Shown piece by piece: positions 33,838-41,748 of a DNA stretch of 64,000 nt (position 1 is its first letter; the number at the start of each line of letters is the position of its first letter). Origin of the DNA: Verrucomicrobiota bacterium. GTDB lineage: Bacteria > Verrucomicrobiota > Verrucomicrobiia > Opitutales > UBA953. The stretch covers positions 1 to 64,000 of the forward strand of contig BGOK01000007.1 in assembly GCA_003569205.1 (NCBI GenBank). Reading direction: 5' to 3'. Below the pieces are notes generated by a model that did no database searches, was not told the DNA's origin, and saw only the letters and a list, made by a program, of their open reading frames with translations. A program made the translations under genes and the position numbers.

Positions 33838-35943
33838 ATGGCCGTTCCACCCCCCAAACGCCAACCCCCTCGCCCCGGCGCACGTCGACCTGCCTCCGAG
33901 CAACCAGAAAAAAGCAGCTTCCTGTCTAATCCGCTTTTCTGGGTCTTCTTCGCCTTCCTCGGACTGATTGCGGCCTATCTCCTCCAACAGCGCTTGGCGG
34001 AAATGAACCAACGCCCCGCCCCCGTCGCCGAAAAAACTCCCGTTGTCGAAAAGCCCCCGGTTGTCATCGAGACGCCCAAAGTCGAACCGCCCCCGGTCGT
34101 CGTCACGCCACCGCCCGTGATCGCACCACCGAAGCCCGAGCCAATCAAGCCACCGGTCGTCGTCACGGAAGAGCTCCCGAAATTTAATCGCTTCTACAAG
34201 ACAGTCTCCACGCGCCTCGTGCCGGCTCACCTCGGCGACCCCAAGGCGCCCATGAAAAAAGAAATTCAGGCAGCCCACGAACTCCGAGCTTCGCCCCACG
34301 CCCCCCTGCCCGTCGCTTCAGGCGATGGCGCCAAGCGGGCCACGCTTCGTAAGACGGTCGAAGAATATTGGTCCAAGATCGACCCCGACCGCTGCCTCCC
34401 CCACCCTGACGCCGAAGCCTTCCCCGGCAAGGTCCTCGAACCTGCCGACCGTGTCATCACCACGGTAAATATCCCCGTTAACCGCTCGCGCTGGCATTCC
34501 ACCGGAACGTACGCCGCCCCGGGCGAACGCATCACTTTCCGCATCCCCGCTAGCGACGCCGACATGGGCCTCGTCGCCCGTATCGGGTGCCACAATGACG
34601 ACATCACCAGCGACTTCGCCATCAAGCGTGAGAACTGGCACCGCTTCCCGGTCATCACCAACACGGTGGCCTTGAACAAGCGCGTCATCGAACTCGCCAA
34701 CCCTTTCGGCGGCCCGATTTACATCGAGATGCCGGGTAACGACAAGAACGGGAAGTCTCGCGACCTAGTCCGCATCGAAATCGTCGGTGCCGTCGAAGCC
34801 CCCAACTTCACGCTCGGTAAGACGACCCGGGCCGAATGGGAAAATAGCCGCCTCGCCCCGGCCCCCTGGGCGGAAATGATCTGCGACAAGATGGTCGTCT
34901 CCGTGCCTTCGAAGCATATCCGCGAGCTGTCCTACGCCGAAGCTACGGAACTCATGAAGACTTGGACGGAGACCGTCGAAGCCTGCGACTGGCTTGCGGC
35001 CTGGAAGGACCGTCGCTCGGCCGAGCGGATCGTCTCGGACGCCGAGATCTCGATTGGCTGGATGCATTCGGGCTACCCAATTAAGTGCTACCTCGATAGT
35101 GCCAAGGACTCCGTCAACGTGACCAAGCTGCGCAAAGACGGCAACTGGGGCTTCTTCCACGAGCTCGGCCACAACCACCAATCGAGCCTCTGGACCTACG
35201 CTGGCTACACCGAAGTCACGTGTAACCTGTTCGCCCTTTACTGCATGGAGAAAATCGCCGGCAAAAAACTCGGCGATGGCCACGGCGAGGACATGGCCGC
35301 GATGGCCGCCGAAATGGCCCTCGACCCGAAGGCCCATGGGGCGTCGGCCTTCCACCTGCTGGCCCAATACTACCACCCCGTGAAACAGTTCGGCTGGATC
35401 AGCCTGCAGCAGACCTTCGCCGAGCTCAGCGACCGCAAGGACATCAAGAAAGCGGATGGCATGGTGAAGAAGAATCTGGGGATTGCCGGTCGCGAAGTCG
35501 AAAAGCAACAAGAGGCCCTCGACAAAGAGAAGCGTCAACTTGAACTGAAGATCAAGACCGCGGTCCGCGAAAAGAAGGAGACGGATAAGACCGCCGCCGA
35601 GACTCGGCTCGCCGAAATCTTTAAGGAAGAAAAGAAAATCAAAGAAGCCCTGGGGGCGCTCTCGAAACACGACTCCGACGAACGTAAAAAAGACATCTTC
35701 GTCCGGACGTGGTCCCAGGAAGCGGGTGCCAACCTCGGCCCCTACTTCGCAAACTTCGGCTGGCCGTACACTGACTCGATGAAGACGATGCTCACGCCAC
35801 TCAAGCCGTGGATGCCCGCCAATTTCCCGCCGACTAAGCCGGGGGCTAAGCCCGCGAAGTCTACCCTCTTCGGCTCGAAGAACGAGGCCATGGCTGGTAA
35901 GGACGAGGCCCAAGGCGATAACCAGACCACGAACGCGCAATAA
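33838..35943 (+). CDS. Membrane-anchored M60-like metallopeptidase with coiled-coil insertion
   Basis: 701 residues. A basic, Pro-rich cytoplasmic start is followed by one transmembrane helix (about 31-50), then a TonB-like Pro/Val/Glu-rich spacer (about 58-110) that would span the periplasm. The catalytic region has HSGYPIKCYL, the zinc motif HELGHNH starting at 441 and the third ligand Glu459 in YTEVTC. M60 (enhancin-like) enzymes cleave mucin-type glycoproteins. After the catalytic core a highly charged coiled coil (about 545-615) is inserted before a conserved C-terminal segment; the downstream paralogue lacks it. The start is the ATG at 33838, without Shine-Dalgarno. Confidence 0.87.
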   Translation: MAVPPPKRQPPRPGARRPASEQPEKSSFLSNPLFWVFFAFLGLIAAYLLQQRLAEMNQRPAPVAEKTPVVEKPPVVIETPKVEPPPVVVTPPPVIAPPKPEPIKPPVVVTEELPKFNRFYKTVSTRLVPAHLGDPKAPMKKEIQAAHELRASPHAPLPVASGDGAKRATLRKTVEEYWSKIDPDRCLPHPDAEAFPGKVLEPADRVITTVNIPVNRSRWHSTGTYAAPGERITFRIPASDADMGLVARIGCHNDDITSDFAIKRENWHRFPVITNTVALNKRVIELANPFGGPIYIEMPGNDKNGKSRDLVRIEIVGAVEAPNFTLGKTTRAEWENSRLAPAPWAEMICDKMVVSVPSKHIRELSYAEATELMKTWTETVEACDWLAAWKDRRSAERIVSDAEISIGWMHSGYPIKCYLDSAKDSVNVTKLRKDGNWGFFHELGHNHQSSLWTYAGYTEVTCNLFALYCMEKIAGKKLGDGHGEDMAAMAAEMALDPKAHGASAFHLLAQYYHPVKQFGWISLQQTFAELSDRKDIKKADGMVKKNLGIAGREVEKQQEALDKEKRQLELKIKTAVREKKETDKTAAETRLAEIFKEEKKIKEALGALSKHDSDERKKDIFVRTWSQEAGANLGPYFANFGWPYTDSMKTMLTPLKPWMPANFPPTKPGAKPAKSTLFGSKNEAMAGKDEAQGDNQTTNAQ

Positions 35944-35988
35944 GCACGCGGTCTTGACGCGGGGCCGCCCCCGTGGCCATCCTCCGGC

Positions 35989-36843
35989 ATGGACCGCACG
36001 CTGACCCTGAGTTTCTCCTGCCCAGACGCCTCTGGCATCGTGGCAGCGGTCGCGTCGTTCGTCGCCCAGCATCAAGGCTGGATCACCGAGGCCAGCCAGC
36101 ACACGGAACACGAACTGGCGCGCTTCTTTATGCGCATGGAAATCAAGGCCTCGTCCCTAGATTTTCCGCCCGAAGCCTTCGGCCAGCACTTCAGCCCCTT
36201 GGCTAAGCAGTTTGGCCTGGAATGGACGCTATCGGACTCCGACAAACCCCGCCGCGTTATCCTACTCTGCTCCAAGCAAGAGCACTGCCTCTACGACTTA
36301 CTCGCTCGCCAGGTCTCCCAGGATTTCCGCTTCATCGTCCCTGGCGTGATCTCGAACCACGAAGCGCACCGGAAGGTCGTGGAAGCCCACGGCATCCCCT
36401 TCCATTTCGTCCCCGTGACGCCGGAGAACAAGTACGCCGCCTATCGCCGCATGGAACAAATTTTCCGTGACGAGCAGGCCGACCTCATCGTGCTCGCCCG
36501 CTACATGCAGGTGCTCGACGAAGAACTCTGCCGTAACTTCGCCGGGAAGATTCTCAATATTCACCACTCTTTCCTGCCCTCGTTCGCTGGCGCCAAGCCC
36601 TACCACCAAGCGCACCGCCGCGGCGTGAAACTCATCGGTGCGACCTGCCACTTTGTGACGCCCGAGCTCGATGAAGGCCCCATCGTCGAGCAGGACGTGA
36701 TTCGCGTCGACCATTCGGATACCCCCGAAGACATGGTGCAACTCGGCAAGGACATCGAGAAAGTCGTCCTCGCCCGCGGCCTCCGTGCCGTCGTCGAAGA
36801 CCGCGTCCTCTTGGCCGGCCACAAGACGGTGGTCTTCCGTTAA
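35989..36843 (+). CDS. purU: Formyltetrahydrofolate deformylase
   Basis: 284 residues. The N-terminal ACT-type domain (LSFSCPDASGIVAAVASFVAQ) is followed by the formyltransferase fold with NHEAHRKVVE, NIHHSFLPSFAGAKPYHQA and GATCHFVT, and the C-terminal DEGPIVEQDVIRV. The enzyme hydrolyses 10-formyl-THF to formate and THF. Between two M60 peptidase genes its position looks accidental; it starts 45 bases after the first, and the second begins 70 bases later behind a weak hairpin. Confidence 0.94.
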   Translation: MDRTLTLSFSCPDASGIVAAVASFVAQHQGWITEASQHTEHELARFFMRMEIKASSLDFPPEAFGQHFSPLAKQFGLEWTLSDSDKPRRVILLCSKQEHCLYDLLARQVSQDFRFIVPGVISNHEAHRKVVEAHGIPFHFVPVTPENKYAAYRRMEQIFRDEQADLIVLARYMQVLDEELCRNFAGKILNIHHSFLPSFAGAKPYHQAHRRGVKLIGATCHFVTPELDEGPIVEQDVIRVDHSDTPEDMVQLGKDIEKVVLARGLRAVVEDRVLLAGHKTVVFR

Positions 36844-36913
36844 GACCCGTGTCGGTCAATTAGCTGTTTTCGCTGGAAACGGCTGAAGATACAGGTGTCA
36901 TCGGTTCATCCCC

Positions 36914-38371
36914 ATGATTAAAGCCTGCCTACCCCTCTTGCTTGCAGTTTGTGCCTTCGCGGCGACCAAGCCTGAAGACATCATCCCAAAACCGAAGGTC
37001 GCCTTCGTCCAGCCAGCCGAAGCTGACCGCAGCGAACTGCATAAGAGCATTCAGGCCTACATGTCATTGCCGGCCGAGCAAGTGACCGCCCACCCGGCAG
37101 CCAAGGATTTCCCGGGCGCAGTCGAGTCTAAGGAACGCGTCACGCGCACCGTGGCCTACGACGCGAACCTCATCACCCGCTGGGATACTTCCTTAGGCAA
37201 CGCCCCCAACTTAGCGACTAGTCCGGAAACTTGGCAAGAAACTGGACTGTACGCCGCGCCCGGCGAAGTCATCACCGTTACCGCCCCGGCCCTGCCCGAA
37301 GGGCGTATCCTCCGTATCGTCGTCGGCTGCCATCGTGACAGCCTCCTGAAACTCGAGAAGTGGAACCGCTTCCCCGTCATCACGCGGACCTTCGAACTAA
37401 AACCCGGCGAAAACAAGATCGCCAACGCCTTTGGCGGCCAGCTCTTCATTCAAGTTCGTAGCCAAGGCGCGGGAGCTGGACGCAAAGCCGCCCAAGCCCC
37501 CACCCAGCCAGTCAAAGCAGCCCCCGCCCTTACCTTCGCCAACGCCGTCGCCATGCCGACGTATGTACTCGGCAAGGATACCCCCGAAAGCTGGAAACAA
37601 TCCCTGGCCAATTCGCCCGCCCCTTGGGTGACGTTTGTTGCCAAGCACGCCATCCTGCACGTTCGCCGCGGTACCGTTACCCAGATTGCCGACCCCAAGC
37701 CCCTCACCGAGTGGTGGGATAAGGCGATGAAACTGCAGGACGACCTCGTCGCGCTCGAGCGTTTCGCCCCGGAACGCGTGGTCCCCGACATCCAAATCTC
37801 GGCAGGCTTCATGCACTCAGGCTACCCGTTCATGTGCTTCATCAACCCCAGTGAAGCCGATATCGTCGATCTGCAAAAGTTATCGACCAAGGGCAATTGG
37901 GGCTTCTTCCATGAGCTCGGCCACAACCACCAGCGCACCGACTGGACCTTCCCTGGCCAGACCGAGGTAACCGTGAATCTCTTCTCGCTTTACTGTATGG
38001 AGAAACTCGTGGGCCTTCCCCGCGGCACGGGTCACGGCTCGATCAAGGACCTGCACGGCAACATGGCCAAGCGCCTCGCTAACCCTCCCAACATGGGGGC
38101 GTTCGAGCAGCTTGCACCTTTCATGGTGCTCATCGAAGCCCACGGCTGGGAACCCATCCGCAGCACACTCCGATCCTACGCCCAGAATCCGGCGACGGGC
38201 GATGTTCCCTTAAAGCAGAACAGCTTCGTCATCCGCTACGGTCAGGCCGCTAAGGTCGATGTTTCCGATTTCTTTACGAAGCTCGGCTACCCCGTGACGG
38301 CCGAGACCAAGCAGGCCCTCAAGGGCTTCCCCGCCTTCACCTATACGCCGCCCGCTCCAGCGGGTAAGTGA
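36914..38371 (+). CDS. Secreted M60-like metallopeptidase
   Basis: 485 residues with a Sec signal peptide (MIKACLPLLLAVCAFAAT). The body parallels the 701-residue protein: HSGYPFMCFI, GNWGFFHELGHNHQ with His333 and the Glu at 351 in QTEVTVNLF. It lacks the transmembrane anchor, the Pro spacer and the coiled-coil insertion, and has a short Ala/Pro-rich linker near 195-205. It is a freely secreted or periplasmic counterpart of the anchored paralogue. The leader is GGTTCATCCCC before ATG. Confidence 0.87.
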   Translation: MIKACLPLLLAVCAFAATKPEDIIPKPKVAFVQPAEADRSELHKSIQAYMSLPAEQVTAHPAAKDFPGAVESKERVTRTVAYDANLITRWDTSLGNAPNLATSPETWQETGLYAAPGEVITVTAPALPEGRILRIVVGCHRDSLLKLEKWNRFPVITRTFELKPGENKIANAFGGQLFIQVRSQGAGAGRKAAQAPTQPVKAAPALTFANAVAMPTYVLGKDTPESWKQSLANSPAPWVTFVAKHAILHVRRGTVTQIADPKPLTEWWDKAMKLQDDLVALERFAPERVVPDIQISAGFMHSGYPFMCFINPSEADIVDLQKLSTKGNWGFFHELGHNHQRTDWTFPGQTEVTVNLFSLYCMEKLVGLPRGTGHGSIKDLHGNMAKRLANPPNMGAFEQLAPFMVLIEAHGWEPIRSTLRSYAQNPATGDVPLKQNSFVIRYGQAAKVDVSDFFTKLGYPVTAETKQALKGFPAFTYTPPAPAGK

Positions 38372-38473
38372 CTCTCGGACAACGGGTCGCAGGGTGAGCG
38401 CCTTCTGCCTCGCCCTGCCACGGCTTTTAGTTCTAATAGATGCCACTGACGGCCCCGTGCCGACTCCCTTTCC

Positions 38474-39529
38474 ATGTCCTTAATTTCCCGCCTTTCCGCC
38501 CGTCTCCAGAACCACCCGAAGCGCGTTGTCTTCCCCGAAGGCGCCGACCCTCGCATCATCCAGGCCGCTCGCCAGTTCGTCACCAAGAAGCTGGGCGTAC
38601 CAATCCTCATCGGCGACCGCCAGCGCATTAAGATCACGGCCGCCCGCCTTAATATCAGCCTGGAAGGTATCCGGGTCATCGAGCCCGAACGTAGCGACGA
38701 GCTCACCAACTACACTGAAAAGCTTGCGTCCATCCAACGCTACGGGAACACCAACCTGCAAGGTGACCCGCGCGAGTTGGTCAAGAACCCCAGTTACTTC
38801 GCGTGCATCATGGTGGCCACGGCGGGCGCGGATGCCCTGATTTCTGGCGCCACCACCCATGCCGCCTCTGGCCTCCGCGCCATCCTCCAGACGATGCCAC
38901 GGCAAGCCGGCGTGGAAACGGTGTCGTCCATGCTCATTCTCGAGTCCGAAGAAGCCCGCTTTGGTTGTGATGGGGTCCTCTTCCTCGCCGATTGCGGCGT
39001 CATCCCCGAACCGACCGCGGAACAGCTGGCCGATATCGCCGTAACCACCGCTGGCCTCGCTGGCCACCTCACCAATACGACGCCCAAGGTCGCCCTGCTC
39101 GCCTACTCGACGCATTCCGCCAATGCGCGCCTCGCCTCCATCAAGAAAGTCCAAGCGGCCACCGAGATGGCCAAGCGCAAGGCCCGCGAACTCGGTATCA
39201 TCGCTGACATCGATGGCGAAATGCAGGCTGATGCTGCCTTGAACCCTTTTGCCGCCGAGTCCAAGGAAGTCACGGGGAGCGTCGCCGGTAAAGCCAGCGT
39301 GCTGATTTTCCCTGACCTGAACTCCGGCAACATCGCTTCGAAGATGGCCCAGCACATCGCGGACATCCCTGCTTACGGCCAGATTCTCACGGGGCTCGAA
39401 CGGCCAGCGGCAGAAATCTCCCGTGGTGCCAGCGCGCACGACATCTTCGGAACCGCTGTCATCGTTGCCGCCCAAGCCGTCGATAAGTCCTACCTCTACC
39501 CGACCCTCAAGGACGGACCGGCTGCCTGA
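38474..39529 (+). CDS. pta: Phosphate acetyltransferase, catalytic domain only
   Basis: 351 residues, the size of single-domain Pta enzymes. It interconverts acetyl-CoA and acetyl phosphate. Recognisable segments are RVVFPEGADPRI, NPSYFACIMVATAGADALISG, ALLAYSTHSAN and the C-terminal FPDLNSGNIASKM. Long Pta proteins have an extra N-terminal P-loop plus DRTGG region; here the matching region is the separate next gene, two bases downstream. No acetate kinase gene is in the window. Confidence 0.93.
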   Translation: MSLISRLSARLQNHPKRVVFPEGADPRIIQAARQFVTKKLGVPILIGDRQRIKITAARLNISLEGIRVIEPERSDELTNYTEKLASIQRYGNTNLQGDPRELVKNPSYFACIMVATAGADALISGATTHAASGLRAILQTMPRQAGVETVSSMLILESEEARFGCDGVLFLADCGVIPEPTAEQLADIAVTTAGLAGHLTNTTPKVALLAYSTHSANARLASIKKVQAATEMAKRKARELGIIADIDGEMQADAALNPFAAESKEVTGSVAGKASVLIFPDLNSGNIASKMAQHIADIPAYGQILTGLERPAAEISRGASAHDIFGTAVIVAAQAVDKSYLYPTLKDGPAA

Positions 39530-39531
39530 CC

Positions 39532-40677
39532 ATGGCCATCCGGAAGCGCTTCGCCGACAACATCCCGGGCTTGCTAATGAGCCCGATGAACCTCGACACG
39601 CGCCGGATCTTCGTCGCGGCAACGCGCATGAACGACGGGAAGACGACGACGTGTCTCGGCCTCACGGCGGCGCTGCAGTCAATGGGCCTGCACGTGGGCT
39701 ACATCAAGCCCATCGCCCAGCGTATCGTGCAGTCGGGCGACGACCAGGTCGACGAGGACACCTTACTCATTGAAGGGCTTTTCAACCTCGATATCCCGAT
39801 CTCCGCCATGTCGCCCGTGGCCATCGGACCAGAGTTCACTAAGCACTATCTCGAGAACCCCGAGGTCATCGGCCCGCAACTCAAGGACCGCATCTGCCGT
39901 GCTTTTGACCGTGCGGCCTACGGCAAAGATATCGTGGTCGTCGAGGGCTCTGGCCATGCGGGCGTGGGCTCAGTCTTTGGCTCTTCCAACGCCGACAATG
40001 CCCGCGTGCTCCACTCCAAGGCCCTCATCGTCGCCGCCGGCGGTATCGGCAAACCCATCGATGAAGTCGCCCTTAATAAGGCCCTCTTTGACAAGGCTGG
40101 CGTCGAAGTCGTCGGGGTCATTCTCAACAAAGTCTTGCCCGACAAGGTCGAGTTCATCCGCGATTTCGCTGGCCGCGGCCTTCGTAAGCTCGGCGTCCCG
40201 TTACTGGGCGTGGTGCCACTCCAGGAAACGCTCGTCTACCCTAATCTTGATCAGGTGGCGGACGAGACCCGCGCCCGCTGGATTCACCAGCCAACCGGCC
40301 TCCGCCGCGTCCGCCGCGTCGTCATCGGCGCCATGTCCGCCCGTCGGGCCCTGGAATACCTTAAGGTGAACGGTACGCTCGTCATCGTCCCCGGCGACCG
40401 CGAAGACCTCCTCGAGGCCTTCATCGAGAATGATGGCGCTAAATCGCTCGCTGGCGTGCTCCTCTCCAACGGACTTCTCCCCAACGAGGGTATCATCAAA
40501 CGCCTGACTGAGGCCGGTATCCCTATCGCCGCCGTTGAAGCGGAGTCCTTCGCCGTCACTGCCCGTATTAATAATATGTCGGTGAAGACGATGCGACAGG
40601 ACGCTGACAAGATTCCCATCATCGAGAAGATGATTAGAGAATCAGTCGATATCCCCGGCCTACTGAGGGCGCTTTAA
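39532..40677 (+). CDS. P-loop/DRTGG-domain protein (Pta N-terminal-like regulatory partner)
   Basis: 381 residues. The N-terminal dethiobiotin-synthetase-like domain has a modified P-loop (VAATRMNDGKTTTCLGL) and VVVEGSGHAGVGS; the C-terminal part fits a DRTGG domain (GAMSARRALEYLK, LVIVPGDREDLLEA). This is the arrangement of the N-terminal portion of long Pta proteins. Placed right behind the catalytic Pta gene, it likely acts as a separate sensory or regulatory subunit, but interaction is unproven. The stop is six bases from the convergent amidohydrolase. Confidence 0.85.
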   Translation: MAIRKRFADNIPGLLMSPMNLDTRRIFVAATRMNDGKTTTCLGLTAALQSMGLHVGYIKPIAQRIVQSGDDQVDEDTLLIEGLFNLDIPISAMSPVAIGPEFTKHYLENPEVIGPQLKDRICRAFDRAAYGKDIVVVEGSGHAGVGSVFGSSNADNARVLHSKALIVAAGGIGKPIDEVALNKALFDKAGVEVVGVILNKVLPDKVEFIRDFAGRGLRKLGVPLLGVVPLQETLVYPNLDQVADETRARWIHQPTGLRRVRRVVIGAMSARRALEYLKVNGTLVIVPGDREDLLEAFIENDGAKSLAGVLLSNGLLPNEGIIKRLTEAGIPIAAVEAESFAVTARINNMSVKTMRQDADKIPIIEKMIRESVDIPGLLRAL

Positions 40678-40682
40678 GGACC

Positions 40683-41659
40683 TCAGACCGGCCGGAGAAC
40701 CTCACCCAAACGGGTAAAGTGACCGTCATCGAAGCCCATGGCGCGCTTGAGGAACGCATCCCGCTCGATGAGGTTTGGGATCTTGCCTGCCTCCGAAGCC
40801 TGGGCCCGCGTAATCAAGCCGCGGAGCCACACCCAATTGGCCCCCACGGGCACGGGGTAATCGCTGCCATGCAGGAAGCGCCCTAAGCGGCCCGACTGCT
40901 TGACCTGCTTCAAGACCCCACTGCGAATCGGGCTATTCAGCGCACTGGTATCGGCGTAAAGGCGGGGGAACTCATCCATCAGTTTAATGAGCTCACCGAA
41001 GTAGTTCTGGTCGAAGAAGTGACTATTACCAGCGGAGTGCGCAGCGATGACCTTAACGCCCAGCTCCAAGGGGGACGACGCAGGATACGGGGATCTTGGT
41101 AAGAGCGGTGTAACACTGGTACGGTCATCTCACCCCCGGTATGACAAAGAAACGGGAGCCCAGCGGACGCCATCCGGCGCCAGAACTCATCGTACTGCGG
41201 CAGCGAGCAATTCACATTCTGGCAGTTGGGTAGAAGCTTGAGCGCTCGAGCGCCCGACGCCAAACAACGGTCTAACTCCGCGAGCGCATCCTTGCGGCCA
41301 GGATGAATCGAGACCGCCGGTACGAATTCAGGGTTCTCACGGCAGACCTTAAATAAATAGTCGTTCGGCACATGGAATGAGCCGAAGTTCAACTTCTTGC
41401 CTTCTTCGTCGTACACTTCGTCCTGTGCCAGCAGCAAGGCCTTATCCACGTAGGAGCCACGCACCAGTTCACGCAAGGCCTCGACGTATTTAACGTCAAA
41501 GTCCTTGTGCATGAGCGGTAGCGGCATCCCGACGGCCTTGCGCATCACCTCACTCAGCACCCTCAGCCAGAGCCCTTCGATGCGCAACCAGCAGCCACTC
41601 CCGTCTTGACCATTCCCGACGAGGTGGACGTGGCAATCGTAACGAATAGGGGTATTCAC
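40683..41659 (-). pseudogene. Amidohydrolase (amidohydrolase_2 type), one frameshift
   Basis: The first part starts MNTPIRYDCHVHLVGNG at 41659 with the metal-binding HxH, followed by the LLPNCQNVN block and the LCHTGGEM segment. It loses frame at the run of five G (plus strand) at 41070-41074 and meets a stop at 40979. One extra base there joins it to the second frame (LELGVKVIAAHSAG, then LHGSDYPVPVG with the conserved Asp), ending at 40683. The repaired protein is about 325 residues, normal for TIM-barrel dihydroorotase-like hydrolases. The homopolymer site makes sequencing or assembly error likely. The substrate is unknown. Confidence 0.75.
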
Positions 41660-41748
41660 AACGACACCTTGGATTCAGCACTAGTCCCTTGCGATGATAA
41701 ATCGCAGGGGCTGGTAAAACTGGGTTTACTCTCTCGGGCCGAGAAGCT

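Noticed and set aside
34765-36111. Minus-strand open frame of 448 codons
   Set aside because: It is antisense to the M60 peptidase gene, which has clear domains and a zinc motif; the antisense text has no recognisable domain.
36844-36913. Terminator between purU and the second M60 gene
   Set aside because: An imperfect hairpin (AGCTGTTTTC with GGAAACGGCT) exists, but it relies on G-T pairs and is not followed by a T-run.
38480-39622. Minus-strand open frame of 380 codons
   Set aside because: It is antisense to pta and has no family resemblance.
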